Origin: Albugo candida
Lineage: Eukaryota > Oomycota > Peronosporomycetes > Albuginales > Albuginaceae
Assembly: GCA_905220665.1 (NCBI GenBank)
Contig: CAJNAR010000195.1
Location: 1 to 64,000 of the forward strand
Direction of reading: 5' to 3'
Length of the DNA: 64,000 nt
Position 1 is the first letter of the stretch. Each line of letters starts with the position of its first letter. This document shows positions 1-12,570 of the stretch, piece after piece. The notes below the pieces were generated by a model. The model was not told the origin of the DNA. It worked only from the letters and a program-made list of their open reading frames with translations, and did not search any database. Made by a program: the position numbers and the translations under genes.

Positions 1-341
1 ATACTGTGCGATCTTTACTCAAATCGCTCCGAAAGCCCAAGACAGGTTTTTGGATTATCCATCAGGAGTTGTGCTACGCCATCAAGGTAAGGTTGCCACG
101 CCCGGGTGTAACTTTGCTGAGGTAGCATATATACGTATTTATCGAAGAAGTAGATCCTACTAGTTCTAGTTTATTAGCAGCATTCTTGGAATATCCTCTT
201 CTTTAGTTTTGATTCTAGACACTACGCTCGCTATAGCAACCCCACCAGAAAGAAAGAACAGGTTTTTCTGATATTATACGCCAGCTTGTTGGAGAGCTTA
301 AGAACACAACGTTTAAGCAGAATATCTGAAAAGTAATCTTT

Positions 342-3108
342 TATGTTGTCTTCGAGTGATCAAAACTTACAATATCGAGGTTTCAGATCATATTTTCGAC
401 TCTAATGTAGTCTCCAACTTTCAAATCGGGGAATTGATTATATTGCGTACATCAACAAATACTGTGCGATCTTTACTCAAATCGCTCCGAAAGCCCAAGA
501 CAGGTTTTTGGATTATCCATCAGGAGTTGTGCTACGTTATCAAGGTAAGGTTGCCACGCCCGGGTGTAACTTTGCGGAGGTAGCATATATACGTATTTAT
601 CGAAGAAGTAGATCCTACTAGTTCTAGTTTATCAGCAGCATTCTTGGAATATCCTCTTCTTTAGTGTTGATTCTATACACTACGCTCGTTATAGCAACCC
701 CACTATGAAAAGAAACGGCTTTTCTGATATTATACGCCAGCTTGTTGGAGAGCTTAAGAACACTACGTTTAAGCATAATATCTGAAACGAAATCTTATAT
801 GTCGTCTTTGATTGATCAAAACTTACAATATTGAGGTTTCAAGTCATATTTTCGAATTTCCTGTACTTTCAAATCGGGGGATTGATTATATTGCGTACAT
901 CAACAAATACTGTGCGATCTTTACTCAAATCGCTCCGAAAGCCCAAGACAGGTTTTTGGATTATCCATCAGGAGTTGTGCTACGCCATCAAGGTAAGGTT
1001 ATCACGCCCGGGTGTAACTTTGCTGAGGTAACATATATACGTATTTATCGAAGAAGTAGGTCCTACTAGTTTTAGTTGATAAGCAGCATTCACGCAATAT
1101 ACTCTTCTGTCGTGTTTAGTCTATAGACTACGCTCGTTATAGCAACCCCACTAAGAAAAGAAACGGCTTTTCTGATATTATACGCCAGCTTGTTGGAGAG
1201 CTTAAGAACACTACGTTTAAGCATAATATCTGAAACGTAATCTAATATGTCGTCTTCGATTGATCAAAACTTACAATTTCGAGGTTTCAGATCATATTTT
1301 CGACTTAAATGTAGTCTCCAACTTTCAAATCGGGGAATTGATTATATTGCGTACATCAACAAATACTGTGCGATCTTTACTCAAATCGCTCCGAAAGCCC
1401 AAGACAGGTTTTTGGATTATCCATCAGGAGTTGTGCTACGCCATCAAGGTAAGGTTGCCACGCCCGGGTGTAACTTTGCTGAGGTAGCATATATACGTAT
1501 TTATCGAAGAAGTAGGTCCTACTAGTTCTAGTTTATTAGCAGCATTCTTGGAATATCTTCTTCTTTAGTGTTGATTCTATACACTACGCTCCTTAGAGCA
1601 ACCCCACCAGAAAGAAAGAAAGAGCTTTTCTGATATTATACGCCAGCTTGTTGGAGAGCTTAAGAACACTACGTTTAAGCAGAATATCTGAAACGTAATC
1701 TTATATGTCGTCTTCGATTGATCAAAACTTACAATATTGAGGTTTCAAGTCATATTTTCGAATCTCATGTAGTCTCCAACTTTCAAACCGAGGGATTGAT
1801 GAAATTGCGTACATTACAAATTCTGTACCATTTTTTACCCAAATGGCTCCGAATGCCTAATATAGGTTTTTGCATTACCAATCAGGAGTTGTGCTGCGCC
1901 ATCAAGGTAAGGTTATCACGCCCGGGTGTAACTTTGCTGAGGTAGCATATATACGTATTTATCGAAGAAGTAGGTCCTACTAGTTTTAGTTGATAAGCAG
2001 CATTCACGCAATATACTCAGTTGTAGTTGATAAGCAGCATTCACGCAATATACTCTTCTGTCGTGTTTAGTCTATAGACTACGCTCGTAATAGCAACCTC
2101 ACTTAGAAACAAACGGCTTTTCTTATATTATACGCCAGCTTGTTGGAGAGCTTAAGAACACTACGTTTAAGCATAATATCTGAAAAGTAATCTTTTATGT
2201 TGTCTTCGAGTGATCAAAACTTACAATTTCGAGGTTTCAGATCATATTTTCGACTCTAATGTAGTCTCCAACTTTCAAATCGGGGGATTGATTATATTGC
2301 GTACATTAACCAATTCTGTACCATTTTTTACCCAAATGGCTCCGAATGCCTAATATAGGTTTTTGCATTATCCATCAGGAGTTGTGCTGCGCCATCAAGG
2401 TAAGGTTATCACGCCCGGGTGTAACTTTGCTGAGGTAGCATATATACGTATTATCGAAGAAGAAGATCCTACTAGTTGTAGTTGATAAGCAGCATTCACG
2501 CAATATACTCTTCTGTCGTGTTTAGTCTATAGACTACGCTCGTTATAGCAACCCACTATGAAAAGAAACGGCTTTTCTGATATCATACGCCAGCTTGTTG
2601 GAGAGCTTGAGAACACTACGTTTAAGCATAATATCTGAAACGTAATCTTATATGTCGTCTTCGATTGATCAAAACTTACAATATTGAGGTTTCAAGTCAT
2701 ATTTTCGACTTTAATGTAGTCTCCAACTTTCAAATCGGGGAATTGATTATATTGCGTACATCAACAAATACTGTGCGATCTTTACTCAAATCGCTCCGAA
2801 AGCCCAAGACAGGTTTTTGGATTATCCATCAGGAGTTGTGCTACGCCATCAAGGTAAGGTTGCCACGCCCGGGTGTAACTTTGCTGAGGTAGCATATATA
2901 CGTATTTATCGAAGAAGAAGATCCTACTAGTTCTAGTTTATTAGCAGCATTCTTGGAATATCCTCTTCTTTAGTTTTGATTCTAGACACTACGCTCGCTA
3001 TAGCAACCCCACCAGAAAGAAAGAACAGGTTTTTCTGATATTATACGCCAGCTTGTTGGAGAGCTTAAGAACACAACGTTTAAGCAGAATATCTGAAAAG
3101 TAATCTTT
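342..3108 (+). repeat. Satellite higher-order repeat, copy 1 (six units)
   Basis: Six units in the order type 1, 1, 1, 2, 2, 1 form a higher-order repeat. Equivalent positions recur 2766-2767 bp later in the first four units, and 2730 bp later after a 37-bp duplication that is present only in this copy (1982-2055). Variant letters unique to each monomer position are matched between copies 1 and 2. Confidence 0.85.
1982..2055 (+). repeat. 37-bp tandem duplication inside one satellite unit
   Basis: A 37-bp segment running from AGTT-TAGTTGATAAG to GCAATATACTC occurs twice back to back (1982-2018 and 2019-2055), with one base difference. It lengthens this unit to about 493 bp and marks this copy of the higher-order repeat. 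Confidence 0.9.
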
Positions 3109-5838
3109 TATGTTGTCTTCGAGTGATCAAAACTTACAATATCGAGGTTTCAGATCATATTTTCGACTCTAATGTAGTCTCCAACTTTCAAATCGGGGAA
3201 TTGATTATATTGCGTACATCAACAAATACTGTGCGATCTTTACTCAAATCGCTCCGAAAGCCCAAGACAGGTTTTTGGATTATCCATCAGGAGTTGTGCT
3301 ACGCCATCAAGGTAAGGTTGCCACGCCCGGGTGTAACTTTGCGGAGGTAGCATATATACGTATTTATCGAAGAAGTAGATCCTACTAGTTCTAGTTTATC
3401 AGCAGCATTCTTGGAATATCCTCTTCTTTAGTGTTGATTCTATACACTACGCTCGTTATAGCAACCCCACTATGAAAAGAAACGGCTTTTCTGATATTAT
3501 ACGCCAGCTTGTTGGAGAGCTTAAGAACACTACGTTTAAGCATAATATCTGAAACGTAATCTTATATGTCGTCTTTGATTGATCAAAACTTACAATATTG
3601 AGGTTTCAAGTCATATTTTCGAATTTCCTGTACTTTCAAATCGGGGGATTGATTATATTGCGTACATCAACAAATACTGTGCGATCTTTACTCAAATCGC
3701 TCCGAAAGCCCAAGACAGGTTTTTGGATTATCCATCAGGAGTTGTGCTACGCCATCAAGGTAAGGTTGCCACACCCGGGTGTAACTTTGCTGAGGTAGCA
3801 TATATACGTATTTATCGAAGAAGAAGATCCTACTAGTTGTAGTTGATAAGCAGCATTCACGCAATATACTCTTCTGTCGTGTTTAGTCTATAGACTACGC
3901 TCGTTATAGCAACCTCACTTAGAAACAAACGGCTTTTCTTATATTATACGCCAGCTAGTTTGAGAGCTTAAGTGTCCTGCGTTTTAGCATAATATCTGAA
4001 ACGTAATCTAATATGTCGTCTTCGATTGATCAAAACTTACAATTTCGAGGTTTCAGATCATATTTTCGACTTTAATGTAGTCTCCAACTTTCAAATCGGG
4101 GAATTGATTATATTGCGTACATCAACAAATACTGTGCGATCTTTACTCAAATCGCTCCGAAAGCCCAAGACAGGTTTTTGGATTATCCATCAGGAGTTGT
4201 GCTACGCCATCAAGGTAAGGTTGCCACGCCCGGGTGTAACTTTGCTGAGGTAGCATATATACGTATTTATCGAAGAAGTAGGTCCTACTAGTTCTAGTTT
4301 ATTAGCAGCATTCTTGGAATATCTTCTTCTTTAGTGTTGATTCTATACACTACGCTCCTTAGAGCAACCCCACCAGAAAGAAAGAAAGAGCTTTTCTGAT
4401 ATTATACGCCAGCTTGTTGGAGAGCTTAAGAACACTACGTTTAAGCATAATATCTGAAACGTAATCTTATATGTCGTCTTCGATTGATCAAAACTTACAA
4501 TATTGAGGTTTCAAGTCATATTTTCGAATCTCATGTAGTCTCCAACTTTCAAACCGAGGGATTGATGAAATTGCGTACATTACAAATTCTGTACCATTTT
4601 TTACCCAAATGGCTCCGAATGCCTAATATAGGTTTTTGCATTACCAATCAGGAGTTGTGCTGCGCCATCAAGGTAAGGTTATCACGCCCGGGTGTAACTT
4701 TGCTGAGGTAACATATATACGTATTTATCGAAGAAGTAGGTCCTACTAGTTTTAGTTGATAAGCAGCATTCACGCAATATACTCTTCTGTCGTGTTTAGT
4801 CTATAGACTACGCTCGTTATAGCAACCTCACTTAGAAACAAACGGCTTTTCTTATATTATACGCCAGCTTGTTGGAGAGCTTAAGAACACTACGTTTAAG
4901 CATAATATCTGAAAAGTAATCTTTTATGTTGTCTTCGAGTGATCAAAACTTACAATTTCGAGGTTTCAGATCATATTTTCGACTCTAATGTAGTCTCCAA
5001 CTTTCAAATCGGGGGATTGATTATATTGCGTACATTAACCAATTCTGTACCATTTTTTACCCAAATGGCTCCGAATGCCTAATATAGGTTTTTGCATTAT
5101 CCATCAGGAGTTGTGCTGCGCCATCAAGGTAAGGTTATCACGCCCGGGTGTAACTTTGCTGAGGTAGCATATATACGTATTTATCGAAGAAGAAGATCCT
5201 ACTAGTTGTAGTTGATAAGCAGCATTCACGCAATATACTCTTCTGTCGTGTTTAGTCTATAGACTACGCTCGTTATAGCAACCCACTATGAAAAGAAACG
5301 GCTTTTCTGATATCATACGCCAGCTTGTTGGAGAGCTTGAGAACACTACGTTTAAGCATAATATCTGAAACGTAATCTTATATGTCGTCTTCGATTGATC
5401 AAAACTTACAATATTGAGGTTTCAAGTCATATTTTCGAATTTCATGTAGTCTCCAACTTTCAAATCGGGGAATTGATTATATTGCGTACATCAACAAATA
5501 CTGTGCGATCTTTACTCAAATCGCTCCGAAAGCCCAAGACAGGTTTTTGGATTATCCATCAGGAGTTGTGCTACGCCATCAAGGTAAGGTTGCCACGCCC
5601 GGGTGTAACTTTGCGGAGGTAGCATATATACGTATTTATCGAAGAAGAAGATCCTACTAGTTCTAGTTTATTAGCAGCATTCTTGGAATATCCTCTTCTT
5701 TAGTTTTGATTCTAGACACTACGCTCGCTATAGCAACCCCACCAGAAAGAAAGAACAGGTTTTTCTGATATTATACGCCAGCTTGTTGGAGAGCTTAAGA
5801 ACACAACGTTTAAGCAGAATATCTGAAAAGTAATCTTT
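3109..5838 (+). repeat. Satellite higher-order repeat, copy 2 (six units)
   Basis: This is the second copy of the six-unit block, about 2730 bp long. A third copy starts at 5839 but departs from the pattern after its second unit: the unit at 6296 is repeated at 6746 with 450-bp spacing, and a type 2 stretch begins at about 7196. Confidence 0.85.
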
Positions 5839-7650
5839 TATGTTGTCTTCGAGTGATCAAAACTTACAATATCGAGGTTTCAGATCATATTTTCGACTCT
5901 AATGTAGTCTCCAACTTTCAAATCGGGGAATTGATTATATTGCGTACATCAACAAATACTGTGCGATCTTTACTCAAATCGCTCCGAAAGCCCAAGACAG
6001 GTTTTTGGATTATCCATCAGGAGTTGTGCTACGCCATCAAGGTAAGGTTGCCACGCCCGGGTGTAACTTTGCGGAGGTAGCATATATACGTATTTATCGA
6101 AGAAGTAGATCCTACTAGTTCTAGTTTATCAGCAGCATTCTTGGAATATCCTCTTCTTTAGTGTTGATTCTATACACTACGCTCGTTATAGCAACCCCAC
6201 TATGAAAAGAAACGGCTTTTCTGATATTATACGCCAGCTTGTTGGAGAGCTTAAGAACACTACGTTTAAGCATAATATCTGAAACGTAATCTTATATGTC
6301 GTCTTTGATTGATCAAAACTTACAATATTGAGGTTTCAAGTCATATTTTCGAATTTCCTGTACTTTCAAATCGGGGGATTGATTATATTGCGTACATCAA
6401 CAAATACTGTGCGATCTTTACTCAAATCGCTCCGAAAGCCCAAGACAGGTTTTTGGATTATCCATCAGGAGTTGTGCTACGCCATCAAGGTAAGGTTGCC
6501 ACGCCCGGGTGTAACTTTGCTGAGGTAGCATATATACGTATTTATCGAAGAAGTAGGTCCTACTAGTTCTAGTTTATTAGCAGCATTCTTGGAATATCTT
6601 CTTCTTTAGTGTTGATTCTATACACTACGCTCCTTAGAGCAACCCCACCAGAAAGAAAGAAAGAGCTTTTCTGATATTATACGCCAGCTTGTTGGAGAGC
6701 TTAAGAACACTACGTTTAAGCATAATATCTGAAACGTAATCTTATATGTCGTCTTTGATTGATCAAAACTTACAATATTGAGGTTTCAAGTCATATTTTC
6801 GAATTTCCTGTACTTTCAAATCGGGGGATTGATTATATTGCGTACATCAACAAATACTGTGCGATCTTTACTCAAATCGCTCCGAAAGCCCAAGACAGGT
6901 TTTTGGATTATCCATCAGGAGTTGTGCTACGCCATCAAGGTAAGGTTGCCACGCCCGGGTGTAACTTTGCTGAGGTAGCATATATACGTATTTATCGAAG
7001 AAGTAGGTCCTACTAGTTCTAGTTTATTAGCAGCATTCTTGGAATATCTTCTTCTTTAGTGTTGATTCTATACACTACGCTCCTTAGAGCAACCCCACCA
7101 GAAAGAAAGAAAGAGCTTTTCTGATATTATACGCCAGCTTGTTGGAGAGCTTAAGAACACTACGTTTAAGCATAATATCTGAAACGTAATCTTATATGTC
7201 GTCTTTGATTGATCAAAACTTACAATTTCGAGCTTTCAAGTCATATTTTCGAATTTCATGTAGTCTCCAACTTTCAAATCGAGGGATTGATGATATGCGA
7301 ACATTAACAAATTCTGTACCATTTTTTACTCAAATGGCTCCGAATGCCTAATATAGGTTTTTGCATTATCCATCAGGAGTTGTGCTGCGCCATCAAGGTA
7401 AGGTTATCCCGCCCGGGTGTAACTTTGCTGAGGTAGCATATATACGTATTTATCGATGAAGTAGATCCTACTAGTTCTAGTTTATTAGCAGCATTCTTGG
7501 AATATCTTCTTCTTTAGTGTTGATTCTATACACTACGCTCCTTAGAGCAACCCCACCAGAAAGAAAGAAAGAGCTTTTCTGATATTATACGCCAGCTTGT
7601 TGGAGAGCTTAAGAACACTACGTTTAAGCAGAATATCTGAAACGTAATCT

Positions 7651-9842
7651 TATATGTCGTCTTCGATCGATCAAAACTAACAATATTGAGGTTTCAGTTC
7701 ATATTTTCGACTTCAATGTAGTCTCCAACTTTCAAATCGGGGGATTGATTTTATTGCGTACATTCACAAATTCTGTACCATTTTTTACTCAAATGGCTCC
7801 GAATGCCTAATATAGGTTTTTGCATCATCCATCAGGAGTTGTGCTGCGCCATCAAGGTAAGGCTTTCACGCCCGGGTGTAACTTTGCTGAGGTAGCATAT
7901 ATACGTATTTATCGAAGAAGTAGATCCATATCGTCTTGGATCGATCAAAACTTACAATATTGAGGTTTCAAGTCATATTTTCGACTTTCATGTAGTCTCT
8001 AACTTTCAAATCGGGGGATTGATTTTATTTCGTACATTAACAAATTCTGTACCATTTTTTACCCAAATGGCTCCGAATGCCTAATATAGGTTTTTGCATT
8101 ATCCATCAGGAGTTGTGCTGCGCCATCAAGGTAAGGTTATCACGCCCGGGTGTAACTTTGCTGAGGTAGCATATATACGTATTTATCGAAGAAGAAGATC
8201 CTACTAGTTGTAGTTGATAAGCAGCATTCACGCAATATACTCTTCTGTCGTGTTTAGTTTATAGACTACGCTCGTTATAGCAACCTCACTTAGAAACAAA
8301 CGGCTTTTCTTATATTATACGCCAGCTAGTTTGAGAGCTTGAGTGTCCTGCGTTTTAGCATAATATCTGAAACGTAATCTAATATGTCGTCTTCGATTGA
8401 TCAAAACTTACAATTTCGAGGTTTCAGTTCATATTTTCGACTTTAATGTAGTCTCCAACTTTCAAAGGGATTGATGATATTTCGTACATTAACAAATTCT
8501 GTACCATTTTTTACCCAAATGGCTCCGAAAGCCCAAGACAGGTTTTTGGATTATCCATCAGGAGTTGTGCTGCGCCATCAAGGTAAGGTTATCACGCCCG
8601 GGTGTAACTTTGCTGAGGTAGCATATATACGTATTTATCGAAGAAGTAGATCCATATCGTCTTGGATCGATCAAAACTTACAATATTGAGGTTTCAAGTC
8701 ATATTTTCGACTTTCATGTAGTCTCTAACTTTCAAATCGGGGGATTGATTGTATTGCGTACAGTAACAAATTCTGTACCATTTTTACTCAAATGGCTCCG
8801 AATGCCTAATATAGGTTTAGCATTATCCATCAGGAGTTGTGCTGCGCCATCCAGGTAAGGTTATCACGCCCGGGTGTAACTTTGCTGAGGTAGCATATAT
8901 ACGTATTTATCGAAGAAGTAGATCCTACTAGTTCTAGTTTATTAGCAGCATTGTTGGAATATCCTCTTCTGTAGTGTTGATTCTAGACACTACGCTCGTT
9001 ATAGCTACCTCACTTAGAAAAGAAACGGCTTTTCTGATATTATACGCCAGCTTGTTGGAGAGCTTAAGAACACTACGTTTAAGCAGAATATCTGAAACGT
9101 AATCTTATATGTCGTCTTCGATCGATCAAAACTAACAATATTGAGGTTTCAGTTCATATTTTCGACTTTCATGTAGTCCCCAACTTTCAAATCGGGGGAT
9201 TGATTTTATTGCGTACATTCACAAATTATGTACCATTTTTTTACTCAAATGGCTCCGAATGCCTAATATAGGTTTTTGCATCATCCATCAGGAGTTGTGC
9301 TGCGCCATCAAGGTAAGGCTTTCACGCCCGTGTGTAACTTTGCTGAGGTAACATATATACGTATTTATCGAAGAAGTAGATCCTACTAGTTCTAGTTTAT
9401 TAGCAGCATTCTTGGAATATCTTCTTCTGTAGTGTTGATTCTAGACACTACGCTCGTTATAGCTACCTCACTTAGAAAAGAAACGGCTTTTCTGATTTTA
9501 TACGCCAGCTTGTTGGAGAGCTTAAGAACACTACGTTGAAGCATAATATCTGAAACGTAATCTTATATGTCGTCTTGGATCGATCAAAACTTACAATATT
9601 GAGGTTTCAGTTCATATTTTCGACTTCAATGTAGTCTCCAACTTTCAAATCGGGGGATTGATTTTATTGCGTACATTAACAAATTCTGTACCATTTTTTA
9701 CTCAAATGGCTCCGAATGCCTAATATAGGTTTTTGCATCATCCATCAGGAGTTGTGCTGCGCCATCAAGGTAAGGCTTTCACGCCCGGGTGTAACTTTGC
9801 TGAGGTAGCATATATACGTATTTATCGAAGAAGTAGATCCAT
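7651..9842 (+). repeat. Satellite segment with recurrent 275-bp short units
   Basis: Three units (about 7651-7925, 8382-8656 and 9568-9842) are only about 275 bp long. Each runs from the phase mark to AGTAGATCC and then jumps directly to ATATCGTCT of the next unit, so the whole second module (about 180 bp) is missing. All three share the same junction, so one deletion was probably amplified. Confidence 0.85.
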
Positions 9843-12570
9843 ATCGTCTCGGATCGATCAAAACTTACAATATTGAGGTTTCAAGTCATATTTTCGACTT
9901 TCATGTAGTCTCTAACTTTCAAATCGGGGGATTGATTGTATTGCGTACAGTAACAAATTCTGTACCATTTTTACTCAAATGGCTCCGAATGCCTAATATA
10001 GGTTTTTGCATTATCCATCAGGAGTTGTGCTGCGCCATCCAGGTAAGGTTATCACGCCCGGGTGTAACTTTGCTGAGGTAGCATATATACGTATTTATCG
10101 AAGAAGTAGATCCTACTAGTTCTAGTTTATTAGCAGCATTGTTGGAATATCCTCTTCTGTAGTGTTGATTCTATACACTACGCTCGTTATAGCAACCCCA
10201 CTATGAAAAGAAACGGCTTTTCTGATATTATACGCCAGCTTGTTGGAGAGCTTGAGAACACTACGTTTAAGCATAATATCTGAAACGTAATCTTATATGT
10301 CGTCTTCGATTGATCAAAACTTACAATATTGAGGTTTCAAGTCATATTTTCGACTTTCATGTAGTCTCCAACTTTCAAACCGAGGGATTGATGATATTGC
10401 GTACATTAACAAATTCTGTACCATTTTTTACCCAAATGGCTCCGAATGCCTAATATAGGTTTTTGCATTACCAATCAGGAGTTGTGCTGCGCCATCAAGG
10501 TAAGGTTATCACGCCCGGGTGTAACTTTGCTGAGGTAACATATATACGTATTTATCGAAGAAGTAGGTCCTACTAGTTTTAGTTGATAAGCAGCATTCAC
10601 GCAATATACTCTTCTGTCGTGTTTAGTCTATAGACTACGCTCGTTATAGCAACCTCACTTAGAAACAAACGGCTTTTCTTATATTATACGCCAGCTAGTT
10701 TGAGAGCTTAAGTATCCTGCGTTTTAGCATAATATCTGAAACATAATCTTGTATGTCGTCTTCGATTGATCAAAACTTACAATTTCGAGGTTTCAGATCA
10801 TATTTTCGACTCTAATGTAGTCTCCAACTTTCAAATCGGGGGATTGATTATATTGCGTACATTAACAAATTCTGTACCATTTTTTACCCAAATGGCTCCG
10901 AATGCTTAATATAAGTTTTTGCATTATCCATCAGGAGTTATGCTGCGCCATCAAGGTAAGGTTATCACGCCCGGGTGTAACTTTGCTGAGGTAGCATATA
11001 TACGTATTTATCGAAGAAGAAGATCCTACTAGTTGTAGTTGATAAGCAGCATTCACGCAATATACTCTTCTGTCGTGTTTAGTCTATAGACTACGCTCGT
11101 TATAGCAACCTCACTTAGAAACAAACGGCTTTTCTTATATTTTACGCCAGCTAGTTTGAGAGCTTAAGTGTCCTGCGTTTTAGAATAATATCTGAAACGA
11201 AATCTTATATGTCGTCTTCGATTGATCAAAACTTAAAATATTGAGGTTTCAGATCATATTTTCGACTCTAATGTAGTCTCCAACTTTCAAATCGGGGGAT
11301 TGATTATATTGCGTACATTAACAAATTCTGTACCATTTTTTACCCAAATGGCTCCGAATGCCTAATATAAGTTTTTGCATTATCCATCGGGGGTTGTGCT
11401 GCGCCATCAAGGTAAGGTTATCACGCCCGGGTGTAACTTTGCTGAGGTAGCATATATACGTATTTATCGAAGAAGAAGATCCTACTAGTTGTAGTTGATA
11501 AGCAGCATTCTTGGAATATACTCTTCTGTAGTGTTGTTTCTATACACTACGCTCCTTAGAGCAACCTCACTTAGAAACAAACGGCTTTTCTTATATTATA
11601 CGCCAGCTAGTTTGAGAGCTTAAGTATCCTGCGTTTTAGCATAATATCTGAAACATAATCTTGTATGTCGTCTTCGATTGATCAAAACTTAAAATATTGA
11701 GGTTTCAAGTCATATTTTCGAATTTCCTGCAGTCTCCAACTTTCAAATCGGGGGATTGATTATATTGCGTACATCAACAAATACTGTGCGATCTTTACTC
11801 AAATCGCTCCGAAAGCCCAAGACAGGTTTTTGGATTATCCATCAGGAGTTGTGCTACGCCATCAAGGTAAGGTTGCCACGCCCGGGTGTAACTTTGCTGA
11901 GGTAGCATATATACGTATTTATCGAAGAAGTAGGTCCTACTAGTTCTAGTTTATTAGCAGCATTCTTGGAATATCTTCTTCTTTAGTGTTGATTCTATAC
12001 ACTACGCTCCTTAGAGCAACCCCACCAGAAAGAAAGAAAGAGCTTTTCTGATATTATACGCCAGCTTGTTGGAGAGCTTAAGAACACTACGTTTAAGCAT
12101 AATATCTGAAACGTAATCTTATATGTCGTCTTTGATTGATCAAAACTTACAATATTGAGGTTTCAAGTCATATTTTCGAATTTCCTGTACTTTCAAATCG
12201 GGGGATTGATTATATTGCGTACATCAACAAATACTGTGCGATCTTTACTCAAATCGCTCCGAAAGCCCAAGACAGGTTTTTGGATTATCCATCAGGAGTT
12301 ATGCTACGCCATCAAGGTAAGGTTGCCACGCCCGGGTGTAACTTTGCTGAGGTAGCATATATACGTATTTATCGAAGAAGTAGGTCCTACTAGTTCTAGT
12401 TTATTAGCAGCATTCTTGGAATATCTTCTTCTTTAGTGTTGATTCTATACACTACGCTCCTTAGAGCAACCCCACCAGAAAGAAAGAAAGAGCTTTTCTG
12501 ATATTATACGCCAGCTTGTTGGAGAGCTTAAGAACACTACGTTTAAGCATAATATCTGAAACGTAATCTT

